The notes below the pieces were generated by a model, which saw nothing but the letters and a program-made list of their open reading frames with translations, searched no databases and was not told the DNA's origin. A DNA stretch of 64,000 bases from Gaiellasilicea sp963705515 (GTDB lineage: Bacteria > Actinomycetota > Thermoleophilia > Gaiellales > Gaiellaceae): contig CAVPJV010000009.1 in NCBI GenBank assembly GCA_963705515.1, positions 62,001 through 126,000 on the forward strand, given 5' to 3'. Positions 48,946-56,645 of the stretch are shown in pieces. Within the stretch, counting starts at the first letter, position 1, and every line of letters starts with the position of its first letter. Made by a program: the position numbers and the translations under genes.

Positions 48946-49833
48946 GTGTTCGACCTCCGCTACCACGTCGCGTCGCTCGCGGCGGTGTTCCTGATGCTCG
49001 TCGTCGGGATCCTGATCGGGGTCGGCATCTCCGGCCGCGGCTTCGTCGACAACGCGGAGCGGGACCGTTTCAACGCCAGGATCTCCGGCCTGGAGGCTCA
49101 GGTCGACGCCGCCAATGCGAACGCCGACGACTTCGAGCGGCGTCAGCAGACGGCCGAGAACTTCGTCGAGAGCGCGTACCCCGCCCTGGCGGCCAAGCGG
49201 CTCGACAAGAAGAACCTGGCAGTGCTCGTGCTCGGGCCCGTCGACCCGACCGTGAACGCGGTCGAGCGCGAGGTCGAGGAGGACGCGGACGGGAGGGTCT
49301 CCCGGATGCGCGCGCTCGAGCTGCCTCTGCGCTTGGAGGCGGTCGAGGCAGCGCTGAGCGAGAAGCCCGAGCTGGGCGGCTACGTCGGCGACGACCAGCT
49401 CGGCAACCTCGGCCGCGACCTCGGCCGCGAGCTCGCCGCAGGCGGTGCGACGCCGCTCTGGGACGCGCTCGAGTCCGAGCTGGTCGAGGTGCGCGAGGGC
49501 GACCTGCGCGAGCCGGTCGACGGCGTCGTCGTGATGCGCACCGGGGAGCCGCAGACGGGCGAGAGCGCCCGCTTCCTCGCCGGTCTCTACCAGGGGCTCG
49601 GTAGCGCCGGCGTGCCGGTCGTCGGCGTCGAGCCGACCCGCGTCGAGCAGAGCGCGATCCCGGTCTTCCAGCGCCACCACCTCTCGACCGTTGACGGTAT
49701 CGACACCCCGGTCGGGGCGCTCGCGATGCTGCTCGTGCTGGCCGATCCCGACGCCGCGGGAGATTTCGGCGTCCGCGACACCGCCGACAAGATCCTGCCG
49801 CCGATCGAGCCGCTGCCGGCCGCGGGTGGCTGA
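48946..49833 (+). CDS. MctB/SteB-family envelope protein
   Basis: 295 residues. It begins FDLRYHVASLAAVFLMLVVGILIGVGISG, the hallmark N-terminal transmembrane segment of the MctB (Rv1698)/SteB family, followed by a short coiled coil (RISGLEAQVDAANANADDFERRQQ) and an alpha/beta extracytoplasmic domain with LAVLVLGPVDP and VVVMRTGEPQTGESARFLAGLYQGL. Family members were reported as copper-export channel proteins and, in Corynebacterium, as the partner of SteA. The adjacent steA makes the second more likely. Confidence 0.83.
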   Translation: MFDLRYHVASLAAVFLMLVVGILIGVGISGRGFVDNAERDRFNARISGLEAQVDAANANADDFERRQQTAENFVESAYPALAAKRLDKKNLAVLVLGPVDPTVNAVEREVEEDADGRVSRMRALELPLRLEAVEAALSEKPELGGYVGDDQLGNLGRDLGRELAAGGATPLWDALESELVEVREGDLREPVDGVVVMRTGEPQTGESARFLAGLYQGLGSAGVPVVGVEPTRVEQSAIPVFQRHHLSTVDGIDTPVGALAMLLVLADPDAAGDFGVRDTADKILPPIEPLPAAGG

Positions 49834-51034
49834 GCCCCTCACCATCCTGATCGCCGCCCGCGACGAGGCCGAGCGGATCGGGACGACGATCGAGGAGCTG
49901 AAACGGCAGTTCCCGGACGCAGAGGTGATCGTCGCCGACGACGGCTCGCGCGACGCCACGGCGGCGATCGCTGAGGAGGGAGAGGCACTCGTCGTGAAGC
50001 TGCCGCACCGCGGCAAGGGCCAGGCGCTCACGCTCGGCGAGCGCGTCGCGAAGCGCGGCGACCTCCTGCTCTGCGACGCCGACCTGCGCGGCGACCTGCG
50101 GCCGCTGCTCGAGGGCGACAGCGACGTGACCGTCGCCGCGTTCGCCCGGAAGCAGGGCGGGGGCTTCGGGATCGCGAAGGGTGTTGCCCGGCGGCTGATC
50201 GAGCTGACATCGGGCTACCGCTCGCCGGAGCCGCTTTCCGGTCAGCGGCGGCTGACGCAGAAGGCGCGCGCTGCCCTGTTCCCGCTCGCCGCGGGCTTCG
50301 GCTGCGAGTCAGCCATGACGGCGGACGCCGTCAACGCGGCGCTCACGATCGAGCACACGGGCATCGACCTCGAGCACCGCGCCACCGGCCGCGACCTGCG
50401 CGGCTTCCTCCACCGCGGCCGCCAGCTTCGCGACATCCTGCTGGCGTTCGGCCCGCAGGGCCGCAACCACCGCGGCCTGCGGCTCCCGCTCGTCGGCTGG
50501 GTCGTCGGGCTCGCGTACCCGGGCGTGCTGCCGGTCGCGGCGATCGGCGTAGCCGACGACCTCTGGAGCGGCGAGGAGCGAGGCTTCCGCGCCCACCTCG
50601 ACAGGGGTGGGACGACAGGCGTCCTGAAGCTCGTCGGAATCCCGGCGTTCGCGTTCTGGCGGACGCGGTCGCTCTCGGGAGCGGTCCTCGTCGGCCTCTC
50701 CGCCAACCTCGTCAACCAGCTCGACACGAAGCCCGGACGCGCGCTCAAGGCCTACCTGGCAGCGTCGGTTCCGCTCCGTGCGCCGAAGTCGATCGCCGTC
50801 CTGCTCGCGCCCTACGATCTTCGAGAGATGGCGATGCTCGGTGACTCCGGCTCGAACGCGCTCGGCGCCGTGCTAGGTTTCGAGTCCGTGGGCAGGTTCA
50901 CGGAGAGGCAGCGCTGGAGCGCAATCGCGGCGCTCGCGGGTCTCACCCTCGTCGGCGAGCGACAGTCCCTCGGCGCGCTGATCGAGCGGACGCCGGTGTT
51001 TCGAGATCTCGACGCCTGGGGCAGGCAACCCTAG
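49826..51034 (+). CDS. Fusion of GT2 glycosyltransferase and PNPT-like domain
   Basis: 402 residues from GTG 49826. Residues 1-190: GT-A fold with LTILIAARDEAERIGTTIEEL, ADDGSRD (38-44) and the DxD-like CDADLRGD (83-90). Residues about 215-402 carry motifs of polyprenyl-phosphate sugar-1-phosphate transferases (MraY/WecA): VADDLWSG (243-249), GFRAHL (253-258), ANLVNQLDTKPGRALK (293-308) and LGDSGSNALGAVLG (338-351). The helices are fewer and shorter than in full PNPTs. The insertion between the SteB-like gene and pyrG is not usual. Likely envelope glycan or lipid-linked sugar synthesis. Confidence 0.78.
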   Translation: MAEPLTILIAARDEAERIGTTIEELKRQFPDAEVIVADDGSRDATAAIAEEGEALVVKLPHRGKGQALTLGERVAKRGDLLLCDADLRGDLRPLLEGDSDVTVAAFARKQGGGFGIAKGVARRLIELTSGYRSPEPLSGQRRLTQKARAALFPLAAGFGCESAMTADAVNAALTIEHTGIDLEHRATGRDLRGFLHRGRQLRDILLAFGPQGRNHRGLRLPLVGWVVGLAYPGVLPVAAIGVADDLWSGEERGFRAHLDRGGTTGVLKLVGIPAFAFWRTRSLSGAVLVGLSANLVNQLDTKPGRALKAYLAASVPLRAPKSIAVLLAPYDLREMAMLGDSGSNALGAVLGFESVGRFTERQRWSAIAALAGLTLVGERQSLGALIERTPVFRDLDAWGRQP

Positions 51035-51197
51035 GTGGCCCGCCCGGCAACAGTTAGTGCGGCTCTGGCACGCGATCTGCGGCGCGATGCGTCGTCCTCG
51101 GTCGCGCCCATGCTTTCAAGCATGAGCGCTCCCTGCGTCCTAGCCTCGCTTGCAGCTCCCGTGCCAGAGCCGCGAAACCGTCACCGGGCGGGCCACC
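51034..51197 (+). other. Structured leader / inverted-repeat element before pyrG
   Basis: Two nested perfect 14-bp stems: GGTGGCCCGCCCGG (51034-51047) with CCGGGCGGGCCACC (51184-51197), and GCGGCTCTGGCACG (51059-51072) with CGTGCCAGAGCCGC (51160-51173), separated by 11-nt and 10-nt internal loops. The 87-nt apical part holds a GCGC-c-CATGCT-ttca-AGCATG-a-GCGC hairpin. The outer stem ends one base before the pyrG ATG. It could be a regulatory leader, a small RNA, or a MITE-like element with inverted ends. Confidence 0.7.
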
Positions 51198-51198
51198 A

Positions 51199-52869
51199 AT
51201 GAGCGCGAACGAGACCGGGCAGACGAAGTACATCTTCGTCACCGGGGGAGTGGTCTCGGCGCTCGGGAAAGGCATCGTCGCCGCCTCGCTCGGCCGGCTG
51301 CTGAAGGCTCGCGGCCTCCGTGTCCAGGCACAGAAGTTCGACCCGTACCTGAACGTCGACCCCGGCACGATGAGCCCGTTCCAGCACGGCGAGGTCTTCG
51401 TCACCGAGGACGGCGCCGAGACCGATCTCGACATCGGCCACTACGAGCGCTTCGTCGACGAGAACATGTCCCGCAACGCCAGCCACAGCGCCGGCGCGAT
51501 CTGGGACGCCGTCCTCCGCAAGGAGCGCAAGGGCGAGTTCCTCGGCGCCACCGTCCAGGTGATCCCGCACATCACGAACGAGATCAAGGCGCGGATCAAG
51601 CGCGCGGCCAAGGCGTCGCCGGTCGACATCGTCATCTCCGAGATCGGCGGCACCGTCGGGGACATCGAGTCGCTCCCGTTCCTCGAGGCGATTCGCCAGT
51701 TCCGCCGCGAGGTCGGCCAGGAGAACGTGCTCTATCTGCACTGCACGCTCGTCCCCTTCATCGAGGCGGCGGGCGAGCTGAAGACGAAGCCGACGCAGCA
51801 CTCGGTCAACGAGCTGCGCCGGATCGGCATCCACCCCGACGTGATCGTCTGCCGCTCGCACGAGGAGCTCTCGCAGGACATCAAGGACAAGATCGCGCTC
51901 TTCGCCGACGTCGACATCCGCTCCGTGGTCGCGTCGCCCGACGTGTCGGACGTCTACCTCGTCCCCGCGGTTCTGCAGGCGCAGGGGCTCGACGAGCTCG
52001 TCGTCGAGAAGCTCGGGATCGACGCGCCGCCGGCCGTGCTCGGCGAGTGGCAGGACCTGATCGACCGGATCGGGGAGCTCGGAAGTGATGAGCACAGTGA
52101 GGAGGTCACGATCGCCCTCGTCGGCAAGTACGTGAAGCTGCACGATGCCTACCTGTCGGTGCACGAGGCGCTCAAGCACGCCGGCGTCCACCAGGGCGTG
52201 CGGGTCCGCGTCCAGTGGGTCGACGCCGAGGACATGTCCTACGAGGAGGCGGCCGAGCTGCTCGAGCAGGTCGACGGCGTGCTCGTGCCGGGCGGCTTCG
52301 GCTCGCGCGGCTGGGAGGGCAAGATCCTCGCCTGCCAGGTCGCACGTGAGCGGGGGATCCCGTACCTCGGCATCTGCCTCGGCATGCACGTCGCCGTCTC
52401 CGAGTTCGCCCGCCACGTCGCCGGGCTCGAGGGAGCCAACTCGACCGAGATGGATCCCGAGACGCCGTATCCCGTGATCGACCTGTTGCCGGAGCAGAAG
52501 GAGATCGAGGATCTCGGCGGCACGATGCGGCTGGGGGCGCAGGCGGTCGAGCTCGCGGAGGGGACGCGCACGCGCGATGTCTACGACGAGGCGGTCGTCC
52601 ACGAGCGCCATCGCCACCGCTACGAGGTGAACAACCAGTACCGCGACCAGCTGATCGCCGCTGGGCTCGTCGTCTCCGGGACGTTCCAGGAAGGCCGGCT
52701 GGTCGAGGTCATCGAGCTGCCCGATCACCCCTGGTTCGTCGCGAGCCAGTTCCACCCCGAGTTCAAGTCGCGGCCGACGAGGCCGGCGCCGCTCTTCCGC
52801 GAGTTCGTCGGCGCCGCAGCCGAGCGCAGGCGCTCGCGCACCGGCGTGCCGCTACGCGCCGCCGGCTAG
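51199..52869 (+). CDS. pyrG: CTP synthase
   Basis: 556 residues. Synthase domain: TKYIFVTGGVVSALGKGIVAASLGRLLKARG, KFDPYLNVDPGTMSPFQHGEVFVTEDGAETDLDIGHYERF. Glutaminase domain: VLVPGGFGSRGWEGK, YLGICLGMHVAVSEFARHV with the nucleophilic Cys, and the His-Glu pair in VASQFHPEFKSRPTRPAPLF. It aminates UTP to CTP. The start at ATG 51199 is preceded only by the stem GGCGGGCCACCA, so any ribosome site is inside the leader's outer stem. Confidence 0.96.
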   Translation: MSANETGQTKYIFVTGGVVSALGKGIVAASLGRLLKARGLRVQAQKFDPYLNVDPGTMSPFQHGEVFVTEDGAETDLDIGHYERFVDENMSRNASHSAGAIWDAVLRKERKGEFLGATVQVIPHITNEIKARIKRAAKASPVDIVISEIGGTVGDIESLPFLEAIRQFRREVGQENVLYLHCTLVPFIEAAGELKTKPTQHSVNELRRIGIHPDVIVCRSHEELSQDIKDKIALFADVDIRSVVASPDVSDVYLVPAVLQAQGLDELVVEKLGIDAPPAVLGEWQDLIDRIGELGSDEHSEEVTIALVGKYVKLHDAYLSVHEALKHAGVHQGVRVRVQWVDAEDMSYEEAAELLEQVDGVLVPGGFGSRGWEGKILACQVARERGIPYLGICLGMHVAVSEFARHVAGLEGANSTEMDPETPYPVIDLLPEQKEIEDLGGTMRLGAQAVELAEGTRTRDVYDEAVVHERHRHRYEVNNQYRDQLIAAGLVVSGTFQEGRLVEVIELPDHPWFVASQFHPEFKSRPTRPAPLFREFVGAAAERRRSRTGVPLRAAG

Positions 52870-53216
52870 ACGGGCCAGCCGACCGAGACGAAGAACGGCA
52901 TCCCGGCGACCTGCGCCTCGCAGGCGCGGAACTCGATCTCGACCTCGCTCCCGTCCTTCCGCCGCAGGAGGGTCGTGCCCTCGAGCCGCCGCGTGGTCAG
53001 GGAATTGACGAGCTGCGCGTCCAGCGCGAGCTCGGGTGCCAGCTCGCGCGCGCTGAGCGAGAGCAGCTCTTCGCGCGTGTAGCCGAGCAGCGTGCACGCA
53101 TACTGGTTGACGGCGATATGACGGAAGTCATCGCCGACGACGAAGACAGCGACGGGACCGTTGTCGAGCGCCTCTGCGAGCAGAGTTGCTTGAATCAGCG
53201 GCTCGGCGACACCCAC
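52866..53216 (-). CDS. Single PAS-domain protein
   Basis: 116 residues, essentially one PAS fold: ALDNGPVAVFVVGDDFRHIAVNQYACTLLGYTREELLSLSARELAPE, then GTTLLRRKDGSEVEIEFRACEAQVAGMPFFVSVGW. No output domain is attached, so it may sense a ligand or interact with a kinase elsewhere. GTG 53216 lies 7 nt after TACCTT. Its start region overlaps that of the divergent peptidase gene. Confidence 0.82.
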   Translation of the reverse strand: MGVAEPLIQATLLAEALDNGPVAVFVVGDDFRHIAVNQYACTLLGYTREELLSLSARELAPELALDAQLVNSLTTRRLEGTTLLRRKDGSEVEIEFRACEAQVAGMPFFVSVGWPV

Positions 53217-54373
53217 ACGTCAAAAGGTACATCTTTCTGTCGAAATCTCCATCCCTCACCCTGCCCCTCTTTCTCGAGCTGGCTGCGATCCGGAGCCCTC
53301 CGGGAGAGGAGCGCGCGGTCGCCGACCGCGTGATCGCGGAGTTGCGCGCGCTCGGGCTCGAGGTCGACGAGGACGACACCGGCGCGGCGACCGGCTCGAC
53401 GATCGGGAACCTGCTCTGCCGCCTGCCGGGCCGCGTCGAGGGCGGAACGCCGATCTTCCTCTGCGCGCACCTCGACACGGTGCCGCCGGCGGGACCGCTC
53501 GAGCCCGTCGTCGGCGAGGACGGCATCGTCCGCAACGCCGGCGGGACGATCCTGGGCGCGGACAACAAGTCGGCGGTGGCGGCGATGATCGAGGCGGGGC
53601 GACGGATCGTCGAGGAAGCGAGGCCGCACGCGGGCGTGGAGCTCCTCTTCACGTCGAAGGAGGAGGTCGGCCTGATCGGCGCCGGCGCCTTCGACATCTC
53701 GAAGCTCGAGGCCGAGCTCGGCTTCGTCTACGACCAGGCCGCCCCGATCGGGGACGTGATCATGGGCGCGCCCTACCAGCGCTCGATGCTCGTCCGCTTC
53801 CACGGACGCCCGGCGCACTCGGGGATGGTCCCGGAGGAGGGGCGCTCCGCGATCGCGGCCGCGTCGCGGGCGATCGCCGACCTGCGGCTGGGGCGGATCG
53901 ACGAGGAGACGACCGCGAACGTCGGGCTGATCAGCGGCGGCAGCGCTCGCAACATCATCCCCGAGTGGTGCGAGCTCGAGGCGGAGGCGCGCTCGCACGA
54001 CGCGCGCAAGCTCTCCGATCTCATCCAGGAGATGCTCGACACGTTCGCGTACGCGGCGAGCACGGCCGAGTGCACGCTCGAGACCGAGGTCAGCGACACG
54101 TACCAGGGCTACCGCTTCAAGGACTCCGACCCGATCGTCCGGCTCGCAGCGACCGCGCTCGAGCGCTGCGGCTACGAGCTCGTTCCCACGCTCACCGGCG
54201 GCGGTGCCGACGCGAACGTCTTCAACACCAAGGGGCTGCCGTGCCTGAACCTGGCGAACGGGATGATGGAGATCCACACCGCCGACGAGCACATCGCGGC
54301 CGACGACCTCGACGCGATGGTCGAGGTGACCCTGGCGCTGGTCGACGCCGCCCGACATGCCAATCAGCCTTAG
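53186..54373 (+). CDS. M20-family peptidase (PepT-like)
   Basis: Metal motifs: FLCAHLDTVPP (His and Asp), LGADNKSAVAAMIEAGR (bridging Asp), FTSKEEVGLIGAGAFD (Glu pair), and the late GGGADANVFNTKGLPCLNLANGMMEIHTADEHI with His. The dimerisation insert is at about 190-290. These suit a tripeptide or dipeptide aminopeptidase. The start is uncertain: the only upstream start codon is TTG 53186, which overlaps the divergent PAS gene; homology begins near LTLPLFLELAAIRSPPGEER (about 53255). A rare start codon or an indel is possible. Confidence 0.83.
   Translation: MLESAARRHPHVKRYIFLSKSPSLTLPLFLELAAIRSPPGEERAVADRVIAELRALGLEVDEDDTGAATGSTIGNLLCRLPGRVEGGTPIFLCAHLDTVPPAGPLEPVVGEDGIVRNAGGTILGADNKSAVAAMIEAGRRIVEEARPHAGVELLFTSKEEVGLIGAGAFDISKLEAELGFVYDQAAPIGDVIMGAPYQRSMLVRFHGRPAHSGMVPEEGRSAIAAASRAIADLRLGRIDEETTANVGLISGGSARNIIPEWCELEAEARSHDARKLSDLIQEMLDTFAYAASTAECTLETEVSDTYQGYRFKDSDPIVRLAATALERCGYELVPTLTGGGADANVFNTKGLPCLNLANGMMEIHTADEHIAADDLDAMVEVTLALVDAARHANQP
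53224..53229 (-). promoter_or_regulatory. -10 hexamer TACCTT for the PAS gene
   Basis: TACCTT on the minus strand, 7 nt before GTG 53216; predicted leaderless start. Confidence 0.45.
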
Positions 54374-55298
54374 ACGTGGGACGGTCTCCGCGGTCGCTGA
54401 GCGCGACCCCGGGCTGATCCGGCTCGAGGTCGACGGGATCGCCTGCGTCGCGTATCCACGGCTCACCGGCGAGGTCGAGGTCGGCGACGACGTGCTCGTC
54501 AACGAGCAGGCGCGGCTGCTCGAGCTCGGCTCGGGCGGCTTCGACGTCCTCTACGCGAACCTGACGCGCGGGCTCGGACTTGCGGCGGAGGGGGGCGCGC
54601 ACGTGATGGCGCTGCCGTACACACCAGGCCAAGTAACAGTCTGTTACAAGGAGGAGGCGGACGAGCTGGCCGAGTCGCTCGAGGGACTCCCGGTCGTCCT
54701 CTGCACGCTGCACAGCCAGGTGGCGCCCGTTTGCGCCGGCCTCGCCGGTGCGCGGGTCGCGTACGTCCAGGTTGCCGGCGGCGCACTGCCGGTGTCGCTG
54801 TCGGACACGGTGCGGACGCTTCGCGAGCGCGGCCTGCTCGAGGTCGCGTGCGCCGTTGCGCCGTGCCTCGACGGCGACGCCCAGTTCGTGACTGCGGCGG
54901 CAGCGCTCTCCTGGGCGAAGGCGCAGGGCCACGATGCCGTCGTCTGCGCCGTCGGTCCGGGCATCGTCGGAACCGGCTCGCGGCTCGGCCACGGCGCGCT
55001 CACGCTCGCCGACGTTGCCAACGTGACCGCCGCCCTCGGCGGCCGCCCGATCCTGGCCGTGCGCCAGTCGGAGGCGGACGCCCGCGAGCGGCACCGCGGC
55101 GTCTCGCACCACGCCGAGACCGTGCTCGAGCTGGCACTTGGTGACGTGGTCGTGCCGGCGGACGAGGACGGGGAGGGCTGGGAGGAAGCGTGCGCCGGGC
55201 TTCCGCTCTCCCACATGGGTCGAGGTCCCGGCGAGGATCCCACCTTCTTCCGCGCCGCTTACTCTGCCGGCGTCGCCGCGCGCCGGATGCTCGGCTGA
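54357..55298 (+). CDS. DUF3866-family protein
   Basis: 313 residues. Typical family sequence: an N-terminal barrel with GTVSAVAERDPGLIRLEVDG, LLELGSGGFDVLYANLT, then LPVVLCTLHSQVAPVCAGLAGARVAYVQVAGGALPVSLSDTVRTLRERGLL, VVCAVGPGIVGTGSRLGHGALTLADVANVTAALGGRP and RHRGVSHHAETVLELALGD. Conserved in many Actinobacteria and Firmicutes with unknown biochemistry. Overlaps the peptidase by 17 nt and ends in a TGATG overlap with the next gene. Confidence 0.85.
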   Translation: MPISLRRGTVSAVAERDPGLIRLEVDGIACVAYPRLTGEVEVGDDVLVNEQARLLELGSGGFDVLYANLTRGLGLAAEGGAHVMALPYTPGQVTVCYKEEADELAESLEGLPVVLCTLHSQVAPVCAGLAGARVAYVQVAGGALPVSLSDTVRTLRERGLLEVACAVAPCLDGDAQFVTAAAALSWAKAQGHDAVVCAVGPGIVGTGSRLGHGALTLADVANVTAALGGRPILAVRQSEADARERHRGVSHHAETVLELALGDVVVPADEDGEGWEEACAGLPLSHMGRGPGEDPTFFRAAYSAGVAARRMLG

Positions 55299-56069
55299 TG
55301 GAGCAACGCCGTCTCGGACCCGTTGTCGGGCTCGGCACGTGGAACACGTTCCGGGACGACGCCGCGCTCGCCCGAGCCGTGGTCGCCGCGGCGTTCGACG
55401 CGGGCGTGCGCTGCTTCGACACCTCGCCGATGTACGCGCTCCGAACGGGCGCTCGGCACCGCACTCGAGGGCCGTCGCGACGAGGCGACCGTGCTGACGA
55501 AGATCTGGACGCCGTCGGCCGAGGACGCCCGCCGCCAGTACGCCGACCAGCTCGCCTGGTTCGGCCACGTCGAGGTCGAGCAGGTGCACAACCTCGTCGC
55601 GTGGGAGCAGCACCTGGCGTGGCTCGAGGTCGAGCGCGACGCGGGGCGGATCGGGAAGCTGGGAGTCACGCACTACTCGTCCTCCGCGTTCGGCGAGCTG
55701 GCCCGCGCGCTCCGCACCGAGCGCTTCCAGACGCTGCAGATCCCGCTCAACCCGCACGAGCGCACGGCCGAGCGCGAGCTGCTGCCGCTCGCGGCCGAGC
55801 TCGGCGTCGCCGTGATCGTGATGGAGCCGTTCGACTCCGGCACGCTGCTGCGGCGGCAGCCGCGACCGGAGGAGCTCGCGCCGCTGCGCGAGTTCGGAGT
55901 CGAGACGTGGCCGCAGGCGCTGCTGAAGTGGATCCTCTCCGACCCGCGCGTCGACCTCGTGATCCCGGCGACGTCGAAGCCGGAGCGCGCGCCCGAAAAC
56001 GCGGCCGCCGGCGAGCCGCCGTGGTTCGGGCCGGAGGAGCGCGCCTACGTCGAACGACTGGCCGCCTAG
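55298..56069 (+). CDS. Aldo/keto reductase-family protein, with an apparent frameshift
   Basis: Starts in the DUF3866 stop (TGATG). Frame 2 encodes VVGLGTWNTFRDDAALARAVVAAAFDAGVRCFDTSPMY (the Asp of the tetrad region and Tyr). Near 55436 the frame shifts by +1 (or -2) and continues as SERALGTALEGRRDEATVLTKIW, then VHNLVAWEQHLAWLEVERDAGRIGKLGVTHYSSSAF and WPQALLKWILSDPRVDLVIPATSKPE. Expected 'MYGxSERALG' would bridge the junction. Substrate unknown; relatives use NADPH. The frameshift is probably a sequence error. Confidence 0.78.
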
Positions 56070-56561
56070 CCGCGGACCCGGATCGGCGTCCCAGCCGGCG
56101 AGAGGACGAGCCAGATCTCGAGGAAGCGCTGCCCGTTGACATCGCCCGGCTTCTTGTCCGCGACGAGCCCGAAGTTGGGCGCGCCGGCATTCGTGTAGAG
56201 CGGATGCCCCTTGTACGTGACCTGAGGCCGCCGCCGTTGCGCTTCACCGTCCCGAGCAAGGACGCCTTGGCTCCTCGCACCGCACGCGGCGATCCCTTCG
56301 TCAGTAGCGGCGGCCACGCCTTCGAGCAGTGATAGGTCGCGTCGTTGTAGCAGTACGGGATGCCAGGGTGAATCGGCCGTGTACATGTACAGGGTGAACC
56401 CGCGCGCGTCGACGAGGATCGCCTTCTTCAGCTTCTTGTTGAACGCGACCTTGACGACCGCGGTTGCGCGGTGTCGCCGCATTCTCGGCGCCGGCGAGCG
56501 GCAGGAGTGACGCAAAGAGAAGGGTCGCAAGGAGCGAGGTGAGAACTGTCCGCCTCGTCAT
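56066..56561 (-). pseudogene. Secreted repeat (Lipoprotein_15-like) gene broken by three frameshifts
   Basis: ATG 56561 follows GGGAGAG and encodes a signal peptide (TVLTSLLATLLFASLLPLAGAENA). Homology then passes to a second frame (AVVKVAFNKKLKKAILVDARGFTLYMYTADSP), a third (GIPYCYNDATYHCSKAWPPLLTKGSPRA and VRGAKASLLGTVKRNGGG), and back to the second (PQVTYKGHPLYTNAGAPNFGLVADKKPGDVNGQRF). The ordered pieces match the 'secreted repeat of unknown function' family with its KAWPPL and GDVNGQ motifs. Three indels in about 0.5 kb could be real decay or local sequence error. Confidence 0.75.
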
Positions 56562-56632
56562 GGTCTCTCCCTTCGAGCGACCCCGTCCCCAGCATGGCAT
56601 GTTCCCGATGCCGACTCAACGACCCCGGAATG

Positions 56633-56638
56633 TAAGGT
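56633..56638 (+). promoter_or_regulatory. -10 hexamer TAAGGT for ald
   Basis: TAAGGT, 7 nt before GTG 56646; supports GTG 56646 over the upstream in-frame codon at 56637. Confidence 0.45.
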
Positions 56639-56645
56639 GCGCCGC

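Noticed and set aside
51034..51197. SRP (4.5S) RNA or tmRNA as identity for the pyrG leader
   Set aside because: No GGAAG/GCAGG SRP core, no tRNA-like end or tag ORF; the size and the nested 14-bp stems do not match.
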